A program made the position numbers and the translations under genes. The notes beneath the pieces are model-generated. The model did not search any database. It saw only the letters and a list, made by a program, of their open reading frames with translations, and had not been told where the DNA came from. This document shows positions 49,496 to 58,408 of a DNA stretch of 64,000 bases, piece by piece. The number at the start of each line of letters is the position of its first letter. The first letter of the stretch is position 1. This DNA comes from JACCXG01 sp963836735 (GTDB taxonomy: Bacteria; Acidobacteriota; Vicinamibacteria; Vicinamibacterales; 2-12-FULL-66-21). The DNA is taken from contig CAWIKP010000030.1 in the NCBI GenBank assembly GCA_963836735.1, forward strand, positions 62,001-126,000, in the 5' to 3' direction.

Positions 49496-49554
49496 CAGGA
49501 GGGCCAGGAGGTCAGGAGAAGTTTTTGGAAGCTGCTGATCTCTTCGCCCTCTTG
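49496..49554. terminator. CAGGAG-type intergenic hairpin, copy 5
   Basis: CAGGAGGGCCAGGAGGTCAG (49496-49515) faces 49535-49554, pairing at 16 of 20 positions; the left arm differs from copy 2 by one base. It follows the receptor stop by 32 bases. Confidence 0.6.
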
Positions 49555-49583
49555 TAAGAAATTATCCGACGCCCGGAGGCCTG

Positions 49584-51404
49584 ATGTCCTCGCAACGTCG
49601 CGCACCGGTGGCCATACTGGCGATGCTGGCGGTCCTCGCCGCTCTGCACGATCGTGTGATTGCGCGCCAGTCGACGGTCGCCAGCGAACGTCCACGCGGT
49701 CCCACCGTGGATTTCGTGGCGGTGGATGCCGACGGCACTCCCGTCGGAGATCTGCAGCCTTCCGAGGTCGAAGTCAGGATCGCCGATCGCATTCGCGTCG
49801 TGCGGTCGCTACGGACCGTGGTGACCGCATCTCCCTCGGCGGTCGCGTCGAATATCCAGGCGCGGGTACCTCCGCCCTATGGCACGAACGACGGCATCCC
49901 GGCAGGCCGCCGTTTCGTCCTCGTTGTCGATCAGGAATCCTTCGCCGCGGGACGCGAACCGCTCTTTCGCAATGCGGTCGAGGGACTGCTCGCGCAACTT
50001 ACGCCAGCCGACCAGGCGATGGTCGCGGCGCTGCCGTTTGGCGGGGTCAGGCTCCCCTTCACGTCCGACAAGGCCCGGGTCCGCCTTGCCATCGATCGCG
50101 TGAGCGGCCAGGGATCCCGCAACGAGACCGGATCCGATCTCGCCTGCCGGACGCGGCGGTTCCTCGAATCGCTCGAAGCCTGGCTGCGGGAGCAGCCGCC
50201 GCGATCGTCACCGCTCACGCTGGTGCTCTTCACTGCCGGCATGGCCGCGCCGCGCCGCGATGCGCCGATGGGATTGATGCCGGGCATGTGTGAGCTCGTC
50301 GTCGATCAGTTCCGGCATGTGGCCACCGCCGCCAGCGCGGCGCGTGCGAACTTCTATGTCATGCCGCCCGCCGATGTCGGGATGGGCACGGCGTCTGCGC
50401 GGCCGACGCTCGGCGGCGTCGGAGACCGCGGGTCCGACAACCCGCTCGAAGGGATCGAGCATCTCGCGGGCGTCACTGGCGGCGCCCGGCTCTCGCTGGA
50501 TGCAACGGGCACGGCATCGCTGCTCCGCGTGGCGAAGGAAAGCGCGGCCTATTACATCGCCGAGATCGAGCCGATCTCGAACGACGCCGGCGGCCGGAGC
50601 CGGCCACTCAACGTGCGCGTTGCGCGCCGAGGGGTAACGGTGCGCGTGCGCCCGGAGATCACGTTTGGCGAATCGGCGCAGAGTCGTACGACATCACTCA
50701 CCGTCAAGGACCTCCTCTCCTCGTCCGATGCCTTTACCGATCTGCGCCTGCGCATCGGCGGCTTCACCGTACGCGACTCCGATGGACGGATCCGTCTCGG
50801 CGTCGTGGTCGAGCCCGGAGATCCCGCGGTGTCACTCACGTCGGCCGGCGCGATCCTGATCGGCGGGGACGGCCAGGTTCCGTCACACTGGTTCGCCAAG
50901 GACGCGTCGGAGCGTCCACTTCTTGGAGCCATGGCGGCCGCGCCTGGAACCTATCGGCTGCGAGTGGCCGCCATCGACAGCATGGGCCGCCCGGGCGCGG
51001 CCGAAGAGGACGTCGAGGCCGCACTCACGCCGGTCGGCCCCTTGTCGCTGGGCTCGCTGATGCTGGGCGTTTCGCGCAACGGGGCGACAGCGCCGCAGCT
51101 CGAATTCGGATCGGAGCCGACCGCCATCGCCTACTTCGACATCTACGGAGGGTCGGCCGGCCTGCCGCTGACGGCACGAGCCGAGGTGGCGCGAGCGCTC
51201 GACGGTCCGCCGCTGGCCACGCTCCCGCTGGCGCTGACACGAGCCGACGCCGGGCGCGTGGTCGCGAGCGGCACGGTGCCCGTCGGCGCCCTGCCTCCGG
51301 GCGACTACGTCGTCCGCGGCGTGGTCCGGCTCGAAAGCGGCGAGACCGGACGCGTGGTGCGCACGCTGAGGAAGGTCATCAAGCCGCGCGCGGGAGTACA
51401 GTAG
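49584..51404 (+). CDS. VWFA-related protein of the acidobacterial type
   Basis: A 606-residue secreted protein. The signal region is VAILAMLAVLAALHD. A strand motif VDFVAVDADGTPVGDLQPSE starts the domain. The VWA-like fold then has RRFVLVVDQESFAAGREPLF where a canonical MIDAS would have DxSxS; here DQESF is a partial MIDAS. LTLVLFTAGMAAP and later HLAGVTGGARLSLD are typical. The C-terminal 250 residues are beta rich (YYIAEIEPIS onward) and end in Arg/Lys. Function unknown; adhesion or protein interaction is usual for VWA folds. The frame is intact. Confidence 0.8.
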   Translation: MSSQRRAPVAILAMLAVLAALHDRVIARQSTVASERPRGPTVDFVAVDADGTPVGDLQPSEVEVRIADRIRVVRSLRTVVTASPSAVASNIQARVPPPYGTNDGIPAGRRFVLVVDQESFAAGREPLFRNAVEGLLAQLTPADQAMVAALPFGGVRLPFTSDKARVRLAIDRVSGQGSRNETGSDLACRTRRFLESLEAWLREQPPRSSPLTLVLFTAGMAAPRRDAPMGLMPGMCELVVDQFRHVATAASAARANFYVMPPADVGMGTASARPTLGGVGDRGSDNPLEGIEHLAGVTGGARLSLDATGTASLLRVAKESAAYYIAEIEPISNDAGGRSRPLNVRVARRGVTVRVRPEITFGESAQSRTTSLTVKDLLSSSDAFTDLRLRIGGFTVRDSDGRIRLGVVVEPGDPAVSLTSAGAILIGGDGQVPSHWFAKDASERPLLGAMAAAPGTYRLRVAAIDSMGRPGAAEEDVEAALTPVGPLSLGSLMLGVSRNGATAPQLEFGSEPTAIAYFDIYGGSAGLPLTARAEVARALDGPPLATLPLALTRADAGRVVASGTVPVGALPPGDYVVRGVVRLESGETGRVVRTLRKVIKPRAGVQ

Positions 51405-51624
51405 CGACCGCTGATCTCTTCGACCGCCGTTCACTGTCACGCTGCGATCGGATCCACGGTTGCGCTTCGCGCTCGAACGACGGTGCGACGATACGACGCC
51501 ACGACGGTATCGGGGTGAAATATCAGCGGTTCTGCGCGCCGGTGGCGGCGTAACAAGGGGCGTGCGGCCGTCGAGACTCGGCCGCGCTTCCCCCGGTAAA
51601 CCTGCGTCGAATGGCTAAAGAACT

Positions 51625-52416
51625 ATGAAGACCTGGAGCGTCGTTTTTGCTCTCGCCGTGGCGGCCTCGGCCGCGGTGGCGGGTCAGGCCGTCGACCTTT
51701 CGCGCTATCGGATCGTCGACCTGTCGCACGGATACGGCCCCACCACCCTTTACTGGCCGACCTCGACCACGAAGTTCGTGCTCACCCGGGATGCCGAAGG
51801 GCAGACGCCAGGTGGCTGGTTCTACGCGGCCAACACGCTGAGCACGCCCGAGCACGGCGGCACCCACCTCGACGCGCCGCGGCACTTTTCCGAGAAGGGA
51901 CGGCCAACCGATCAGATTCCCCTGGAGCAGCTCGTCGCGCCGGCGGTGGTGATCGACGTCGCGAAGGAGGCGGCCGCGGATCGCGACTATCGCCTCACGC
52001 GCGAGGCGGTGCTCGCCTTCGAGAAAGCCCATGGCCCGATCGCGCGCGGCAGCGCGGTACTGCTGCGGACGGGATGGAGCCGCCACTGGCCGAACGCGAA
52101 AGCGTACCTCGGCGATGACACGCCGGGCGATGCCTCGAAGCTGTCGTTCCCCTCGTACGGAGTGGAGGCGGCGCGGCTGCTCGTGGAAGAGCGCGGCGTC
52201 GGCGCGCTCGGGATCGACACCGCGTCGATCGACTACGGACGCTCCACGGATTTTCCGGTGCACCGCGTGGCCGCGGCGCGGAACGTCCCGGGGTTCGAGA
52301 ACCTCACGAATCTCGATCAGCTGCCGGTTCGCGGCGCGCTCGTGATTGCCCTGCCGATGAAGATCGAAGGCGGGTCGGGCGGACCTCTGCGGGCCATCGC
52401 CCTCGTGCCGCGGTAG
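51625..52416 (+). CDS. Exported cyclase-family (kynurenine formamidase-like) hydrolase
   Basis: A 263-residue metal-dependent hydrolase of the cyclase family. A signal peptide (FALAVAASAAVAGQA) is followed by YRIVDLSHGYGPTTLYWP and the metal motif PEHGGTHLDAPRHF. Later motifs are GSAVLLRTGW and GIDTASIDYG. The family includes bacterial kynurenine formamidases and amide hydrolases; substrate not inferable. It ends 4 bases before a hairpin pair that separates it from the convergent FAD oxidoreductase. Confidence 0.85.
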   Translation: MKTWSVVFALAVAASAAVAGQAVDLSRYRIVDLSHGYGPTTLYWPTSTTKFVLTRDAEGQTPGGWFYAANTLSTPEHGGTHLDAPRHFSEKGRPTDQIPLEQLVAPAVVIDVAKEAAADRDYRLTREAVLAFEKAHGPIARGSAVLLRTGWSRHWPNAKAYLGDDTPGDASKLSFPSYGVEAARLLVEERGVGALGIDTASIDYGRSTDFPVHRVAAARNVPGFENLTNLDQLPVRGALVIALPMKIEGGSGGPLRAIALVPR

Positions 52417-52420
52417 TACG

Positions 52421-52486
52421 CCTTCCGCCTGAAGGCGGAAGCCACACAGAAACCGGACTCGTGGCTTCCGGCTTTAGCCGGAAGGC
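52421..52486. terminator. Double hairpin of the CTTCCGCC/GGCGGAAG family between convergent genes
   Basis: CCTTCCGCCTGAAGGCGGAA with GCCAC (52421-52445) and GTGGCTTCCGGCTTTAGCCG with GAAGG (52461-52486) are each hairpins. Together their outer parts CCTTCCG / CGGAAGG and AAGCCAC / GTGGCTT also pair. Placed between two stop codons, it could terminate both genes. Confidence 0.65.
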
Positions 52487-52497
52487 TGTGGTCGCAG

Positions 52498-53910
52498 TCA
52501 CACGACGCTCGCCCGGCCGATGTTCTTGTTCGTCCGGAACAGGTTGTCCGGGTCCCAGATCTCTTTGAGCTGCGCCAGGCGGGCATAATTCGTCCGGTAC
52601 GCCGCGCGCGTGCGCTCGTCACCTTCTTCTTCGGTCAGGAAGTTGACGTAAGTGCCACCGGTCGAGAACTGGCGCAGATCACGCCAGGCATTTCGCGCCC
52701 AGTCGATATTGAGCTGATCGTCCGACCCACGCTCCCACGACGCGGCGATGTTGAGCACCGCCGCCGCATCGCGATTGCCGACCGCGGAGTGATCTTCCGG
52801 ACGCTCGTTCATCGCGCCATCGATCGGGAAAATCAGGATCGCGTTGTGTGGGGACGCAATCCGCGAGGCATGTTCGACGGCCCGCGTGAGGAGCGCGGGG
52901 TCGCACGATCGCAAGTACTCGGACTTCCAGTAGTAGCGGCGGCCCTTCGGCTGCGTGGCGTCGAGCAGCGCCTGCTGCGACACGTAGGTTCGCTGTTGAA
53001 GGATGTCGCCGACCGGGCTTCCGAAGCTCTTGATGGGCGCGAGCACCCGCTCGGCATCTTCGAGCCGGCCCGAATAACAGGCGAAGAGCGCGACGATCGG
53101 CTTGCCGTGAACCTCTTTCGCAATCCACGGCGCCGGCGGCGCGAGGCGGAGCGCTGCGACACACGTCAGCTCGCGCGGCGCCCGGGTCACCACGGAGTGA
53201 TAGAGCTCCAGAACGCTCGCCGCTTCTTCCCCTCTCCACGCAATCGCGCCGGCAAAGACGTCGGGGCCGACCGGGTGCAGCTTGTACTCGAAGCGCGTGG
53301 CGACGCCGAAGTTGCTTCCACCACCGCACAGTCCCCAGAACAGGTCGGCGTTCTCCTCCTCGGAGGCGCGAACGACACGGCCGTCGGCAGTGACGAGCTC
53401 GACCGACGCGAGGTTGTCGCTCGTCCAGCCGAAGCGCCGGGTCAGGTAGCCGAAACCGCCGCCCAGCGTGAGACCCGCGCAGCCGGTGGCGGAGACGAAG
53501 CCGAGTACGGCCGCGAGGCCGTGAGCCTGGGTTTCCCGGTCTACATCGCCGAGAAGGCAGCCCGGCTCGGCACGCGCGACACGCGTCGCCGGATCGACAT
53601 GCACCCCGCGCAGGAGCGACATGTCGAGCATCAATCCGCCCTCGCAGACCGCGAGTCCAGCGATGTTGTGGCCGCCGCCCTTGATCGACAGCGGAATGCC
53701 GTGCGTGCGCGCGGCGGTGACGCCGGCCACGACGTCCGAAACACCGGCGCACCGCAGGATCAGCGCCGGCCGGCGATCGATCATCGCGTTCCACACCGAG
53801 CGCGCCTCGTCGTACTCGGGATCGCCGGGCTGAAGCAAGGTCCCCCGGATCTCGCGTTTGAGATCGTTGACGACCGCTTGATGGTTCTCGACTTTCTCCG
53901 ACATCGACAT
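52498..53910 (-). CDS. FAD-binding oxidoreductase with berberine-bridge C-terminus
   Basis: About 470 residues. The PCMH-type FAD domain has SIKGGGHNIAGLAVCEGGLM, whose His is the usual covalent FAD attachment site, and VSATGCAGLTLGGGFGYLTR. The substrate domain runs through FWGLCGGGSNFGVATRFEY. A BBE-like C-terminal motif is present (YVNFLTEEE, then NYARLAQLKEIWDPDNLFRTNKNI). The family oxidises alcohols, sugars or aromatic compounds with O2; substrate unknown. No export signal is seen. ATG 53910 was chosen; another lies at 53904. Its leader carries the GGGTCTTTAGACCC cluster. Confidence 0.85.
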   Translation of the reverse strand: MSMSEKVENHQAVVNDLKREIRGTLLQPGDPEYDEARSVWNAMIDRRPALILRCAGVSDVVAGVTAARTHGIPLSIKGGGHNIAGLAVCEGGLMLDMSLLRGVHVDPATRVARAEPGCLLGDVDRETQAHGLAAVLGFVSATGCAGLTLGGGFGYLTRRFGWTSDNLASVELVTADGRVVRASEEENADLFWGLCGGGSNFGVATRFEYKLHPVGPDVFAGAIAWRGEEAASVLELYHSVVTRAPRELTCVAALRLAPPAPWIAKEVHGKPIVALFACYSGRLEDAERVLAPIKSFGSPVGDILQQRTYVSQQALLDATQPKGRRYYWKSEYLRSCDPALLTRAVEHASRIASPHNAILIFPIDGAMNERPEDHSAVGNRDAAAVLNIAASWERGSDDQLNIDWARNAWRDLRQFSTGGTYVNFLTEEEGDERTRAAYRTNYARLAQLKEIWDPDNLFRTNKNIGRASVV

Positions 53911-53958
53911 GGCGCGTCTCCTCGACCTCCGGCCTTTCCGGGGAACCCCCACAAGATC

Positions 53959-54104
53959 GGCAGGGTCTAAAGACCCTGCCCTACACAATCGGGCGGGTCT
54001 GAAGACCCGCCCCTACAATTGTGCGAAGGGCCTTCACCACTGTCTGTAGGGCCGGGTCTTTAGACCCGGCAGATCCTGTAGGGGCGGGTCTTTAGACCCC
54101 GCCC
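53959..54104. repeat. Cluster of four GGGTCTTTAGACCC-type hairpins
   Basis: Hairpins at 53959-53980 (GGCAGGGTCTAAAGACCCTG...), 53991-54012, 54051-54070 (GCCGGGTCTTTAGACCCGGC) and 54081-54104. Each is nearly a perfect palindrome flanked by CCTAC/GTAGG. The first two are in one orientation and the last two in the other, so the whole block is also roughly symmetric. It fills the gap of 312 bases between two minus-strand genes; no coding sequence is seen. Confidence 0.75.
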
Positions 54105-54222
54105 GATCTCGACGATCAGTTTTTCATCACCCTGTTAGACTCGGCCAGATTCTACCTGCGCAGCCGTCAGTCAAGGGAGGCGTGAGCTGTAGTTTCCCAG
54201 TTCCCCGATTCCCAGCTCAGAA

Positions 54223-55176
54223 CTACGGATGCACCGGACGCAGGTTGTTCTTGACCACCTCGGTCGCGATCGCGCGTCCCAGCACGGTGCCGCCGACCTG
54301 GTCGAAGCGCCAGTGGATGCCGCCGTACACGCGCGCGTCGTCCACGTCATCGGCGATCGCCTTCAGTTGCGAGTAGTGTCTGGTGAAGGTCGCGGCCGGG
54401 AGGGACCCAAGTGCCGGCACGTTGTTCGTGACCGTGATGTCGTGACCGGCGGCGCCGAACAGTCGTCTCATGACCTCCAGACCGCCGTTGGTGCCGCTGG
54501 CGTGATTCGACGGATAGCTCGGAAAACACGGTGTGGAGATGAACGTCGCGAAGCCGGCATCGCCATCGGTCTTGCCATTGTCATCCGACGCGCCGTTGCG
54601 AATCCCCGTTTCGGGCCGCCACAGGTTGTAGTGGTACTTGTTGGAGAAGGACGCGACGAGGCTGTCGCTGATGCCCATCATGATCAACGCGAGGGCACGC
54701 GCATTCTCCGATAGCGACAAGCCTTTGGCCGTCGAGATCTGCCGCGCCGCCATGCTCAACACGAAGCTCGGCGACGAGACCGCGTACAGCCGCGCGACCT
54801 CGGCTCGCTCCGCCGGGCGTTCCGTGCTGGTGCTCGAGCCCACGGTCATCACCTCGTCGTAGTCCTTCGTATATTGCTGGCTGCCGAGGGAGGGCGGTGG
54901 ATCCAGGAGAAAAGCGGTGGCGTCCGGGATGCCGAACGGCGTGACGTTCTGCCAGTTGTAGAACACGCCCGCGGCGCAGCCGGTCGTGAGCTGGTAATCG
55001 CCGGCCAGCGTCGTCGACGGCATGATGGTCGTCAGAGGCGCAGATCCGTCCGTCGCGCGGAGCGCGATCATCGCGTTCGCCGCGACCATGCCTGCCGCCA
55101 TGCCGGCGGTCTTCGCCGGACCATCTGGAATGGCGCCGAGGTCGAGGTCGCGCGCGGCTGCGGCGGGGTTGGTCAT
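54223..55176 (-). pseudogene. Vanadium haloperoxidase/PAP2-like protein, truncated at the 5' end
   Basis: The 317 residues cover the C-terminal two thirds of a vanadium-dependent haloperoxidase-like protein. The vanadate/phosphate-binding motifs are YNLWRPETGIR, FPSYPSNHASGTNG (Asn replaces the usual Gly before His) and ARVYGGIHWRFD. Family members begin with a helical domain of roughly 100-150 residues (the M/V-VHVAMFDAVNAI part) that is absent here. Sequence before ATG 55176 instead belongs to a divergent gene only 6 bases away. I infer a rearrangement that removed the start, so activity is doubtful; an alternative is a naturally short member. Confidence 0.65.
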
Positions 55177-55182
55177 CGGTTC

Positions 55183-55639
55183 ATGTCAAAGGGCCGGTTG
55201 CGCTTCGACGGGACGATAGAGTTCTACCAGGAGCGCGTCGCCTGTACCAGCTGCTTCGGCACCGGGCGCACCATGTGCCTGTCCTGCAAAGGCGTCGGAT
55301 GGGTGCTGCGAACGGGAACGCCGGCCGGGGCCAAACCTGGAAAGCAGCCCGTCACCCCGAAATCAGCGGCGCCGGTCCGACCTGCAGAGGAGTCTCCCGC
55401 GTTCACGTTTCGGCCCGTACGAATTCGTCTATCATCCCGCGAATGACCAGGTCTGGACCTGCTGGCAACACAATCCTGGCGACTGCCTGGATGTCGGACT
55501 GCCGTCGGGCGGCAGCATGCGCATCGAGCTGGCCGGCTGCCGGACAAACAGCTGGTTGAACGTGCCGGATGCGCGCGGTCATGCAGCCCCGCTGTCCATC
55601 TTCATCAGTGCGAGCGGGTTTCTCGGGAAATGGCTGTGA
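55183..55639 (+). CDS. Unrecognised protein with a DnaJ-like zinc-finger motif (frameshifted)
   Basis: ATG 55183 opens MSKGRLRFDGTIEFYQERVA, then two CxxCxGxG units (CTSCFGTG, CLSCKGVG) as in the DnaJ central zinc finger, and a Pro/Ala-rich linker. A one-base shift near 55410 continues as YEFVYHPANDQVWTCWQHNP, then LDVGLPSGGSMRIELAGC and a hydrophobic end FISASGFLGKWL. Only half of a DnaJ finger is present and no J domain. Total about 150 residues. The two parts might be separate genes. No known family; a small redox or metal-binding protein is possible. Confidence 0.45.
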
Positions 55640-55851
55640 GCGAGCCGAGCGCCGGCCGCGAAATGAACACACTGCCCGTCTGCTGACGATTCCCCTTTCA
55701 CCGTCGAGACCGCTTGACTCCAACTCTTCTCTAGATCGGCTCGTCCGTCGCCTGCCGCCAGCCACGGGTGTGCGGGCAATGCATTACCATTGCGGCCGGC
55801 TCGCGGCCGACAGGCTCGGGCGCGTGACCTGACGAGCAGAAAGGAAAAGCG

Positions 55852-57401
55852 ATGTCCGCAGCGGGTGCATTTCGTTCCGGGTTGGCGACGGTAGGAGCAA
55901 TGACGCTGGCACTGGCCCTCGGCACGGGCGGATCCGCGCAACAGGCCCGAGCGCCGCAGGGTGCCCCGCCGCCAACGGCGCAGCCACCCGCCGGCCCGCC
56001 GCCGAACCCGAATGCCGCGGCCACGGCAGCCGATCACCAGAACATGATGGAGCAGCTCGGGATCACGAAGCTGCGTCCCGGGCCGAGCGGCAACGAGCCG
56101 GCGCCCAACCACGCCAACTACGACGAGGCGCTGGCGAATCCGTATCCCAACCTGCCCGAAGTCGCTGACGCTGAAGAACGGCAGGAAGGTCACGAGCGCG
56201 GAGACGTGGTGGAAGCAGCGCCGCCCGGAGATCGTCGAGGACTTCGATCGCGAGGTGCTCGGCCGCGTTCCGCGGAACGTGCCGAAGGTGGCGTGGCGCG
56301 TCAACCGCACCGAGACGTTCGACGTCGGCGGACGTCCGGTCGTCGGCAAGGAACTGGTCGGCGCGGTCGACAACTCGGCGTATCCCGGAGATCACCGTCG
56401 ACATCCAGATGACGGTCGTGACGCCCGCCAACGCGACGAAGGCCGGTGCCGGTGATGATGATGTTCGGCGGGCGATCGGGATGCCGCCCGCTCCGGGCGC
56501 ACCGCCGCCGCCCGCGCGCGGCTTCGGTCCGGGACGCGGCGGCGCCGGGAGCGCCAGGTGGCGCACCGGCGCCGCCTGGCGATCCGCCCGCGACCGAGCA
56601 GCTGATCGCCGCCGGCTGGGGCTACGCGACGATCAATCCCGGCCAGCATCCAGGCCGACAACGGCGCCGGCCTGACGAAGGGCATCATCGGCCTCGTCAA
56701 CAAGGGCCAGCCGCGCAAGCCGGACGACTGGGGCTCGCTGCGCGCCTGGGCGTGGGGCGCCTCGCGCGGGCTCGACTACCTCGAGACCGACAAGGCCGTC
56801 GACGCGAAGAAGGTCGGCATCGAAGGCGTGTCGCGCTACGGCAAGGCCGCGCTCGTCACGATGGCGTACGACCAGCGCTTCGCCGTCGTCCTGATCGGCT
56901 CGTCCGGCGAAGGCGGCGCCAAGCTGCATCGGCGCAACTTCGGCGAGGCGGTCGAGAACCTCACCGGCTCCGGCGAGTATCACTGGATGGCCGGCAACTT
57001 CCTGAAGTACGGCGCCGCGGAATCGACCTTCGGCCGCAAGAACGCCGGCGACATTCCGGTCGACGCGCACCAGCTGATCGCGCTCTGCGCGCCGCGGCTG
57101 ACGTTCATCAGCTACGGCGTTCCCGAGCACGGCGACGCGAAGTGGCTCGATCAGCAGGGCAGCTACATGGCCGCGGTCGCGGCGCAGCCGGTGTTCCGGC
57201 TGCTCGGCGCGAAGGCTCTCGGCGTGTCCGACGACTACACGACGGAGAAGATGCCGGCGGTGAACGTCGGCCTGCTCGACGGCCAGCTCGCGTGGCGGCA
57301 GCACGACGGCGGCCACACCGACGGCCCGAACTGGAAGTACTTCATTCCCGTGGGCCGACAAGTTCCTGAAGCAGCTCGTCCATCACACGCACGCCAAGTA
57401 G
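55852..57401 (+). CDS. Glucuronoyl methylesterase-like (CE15) secreted esterase (frameshifted)
   Basis: After a signal peptide (TLALALGTGGSA) and a Pro/Ala linker, the protein has LTLKNGRKVTSAETWWKQRR, EDFDREVLGRVPRNVPKVAW, then AAGWGYATIN and TKGIIGLVNKGQPRKPDDWG. The nucleophile motif is GIEGVSRYGKAALV. The acid region is IGSSGEGGAKLHRRNFGE and the late His is in RQHDGGHTDGPNW. This order matches family 15 carbohydrate esterases, which split glucuronic-acid esters between lignin and xylan. Frame breaks near 56158, 56385, 56450, 56645 and 57352 are needed; the last restores ADKFLKQLVHHTHAK to the stop at 57401. Confidence 0.8.
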
Positions 57402-57407
57402 TCGGCG

Positions 57408-58221
57408 GTGACGGTCTCTGTGACCGTCGCCGCATGCATCACGCCTCCGCGCTGGCGCCTGCGCACGTCATCCGGACGCGGGACGGCCACCGGCAGCCCG
57501 CCGATCGGCCAGCTGCCGCGCACCGATCAGAACTCGATGACCGCGCACGCGCAGCTGCTCGCGAAGGCGAAGCAGGGCCGGATCGACGTCTACTTCGTCG
57601 GCGACTCGATCTCCGCCGCTGGGGCGCGACTCGACTACCCGGAGCTCCTCGCGAACTGGAAGGCAGAACTTCTACGGCTGGAACGCCGGCGAACTTCGGC
57701 TGGGGCGCCGACCGCACCCAGAACATCCTGTGGCGCCTCGAGAACGGCGAGCTCGACGGCGTCAATCCGAAGGTGATCGTGCTGCTCGCCGGCACCAACA
57801 ACGTCGGCACGCAGCCGGGCGACGAGACCGACGAGTCGCGGACATCGCGCGCGGCGTCAAGGCGATCGTCGACGCTCTGCCAGCGCAAGGCGCCGGACGC
57901 GACGATCATCCTGACGGCGATCTTCCCGCGCAACGACAACATGGCGGTGATGCCGGCGATCAATCGGATCAACCAGAAGCTCGCCGCGCTCGCCGACGGA
58001 AAACGTGTCCGCTTCCTCAACATCAACGATCGGCTGGCCGACGCGAACGGCGTGCTGTTCGACGGCGTCATAACGAGCGCGACAAGCTGCACCCGACGCT
58101 GAAGGGCTATCAGATCTGGGCCGACGCGCTGAAGCCGATCTTCCGCGAACTGCTCGGGCCGCCCGCCGCCACCGATCAGGCGCCGCCGCCGACCGGTGAT
58201 CCGAGCGCGGTCAAGCGGTAG
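57408..58221 (+). CDS. SGNH/GDSL-family esterase (heavily frameshifted)
   Basis: The SGNH blocks can be read in order across at least four frames: KQGRIDVYFVGDSIS (nucleophile Ser), NFGWGADRTQNILWRLENGE, VIVLLAGTNNVG (block III Asn), ATIILTAIFPRNDNM and DKLHPTLKGYQIWADAL (block V Asp and His). Such enzymes often remove acetyl groups from xylan or other sugars. It starts 7 bases after the CE15 stop with a GTG, so it is probably co-transcribed with it. The breaks lie close together (57650-57700, 57840, 57880, 58070). Confidence 0.7.
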
Positions 58222-58223
58222 AT

Positions 58224-58317
58224 CTTCCGCCTGAAGGCGGAAGCCACCTAGGGCGACGAGCCTCCCTCGCCGAAGCGCTGAGCGCGAATCCGGGTGGCTT
58301 CCGGCTTCAGCCGGAAG
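58224..58317. repeat. CTTCCGCC/GGCGGAAG element, complete copy
   Basis: CTTCCGCC TGAA GGCGGAAG CCACC (58224-58246), a middle GAGCCTCCCTCGCCGAAGCG, and GTGGCTTCCGGCTTCAGCCG with GAAG (58294-58317). Both ends are hairpins and the two ends mirror one another. It lies between the convergent SGNH and alpha/beta hydrolase genes. Confidence 0.65.
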
Positions 58318-58408
58318 ACGACGCTGGCCCGTGGTCTCATAAAGCCGCCGCTCCTATCCGAGCGGCGAGGCTAGCCGATCCGCGGATCACGCTGAGCGAC
58401 TTCCACCA

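Noticed and set aside
52498..53910. Bicovalent FAD attachment (His plus Cys) in the BBE-like oxidase
   Set aside because: The Cys in ATGCAGLTLGGG is a few residues away from the position used by bicovalent enzymes; only the His in GGGHN is at the expected place.
53959..54104. Possible CRISPR array
   Set aside because: The repeats are palindromes of varying sequence and orientation with irregular spacing and no unique spacers of constant length; no cas gene is near.
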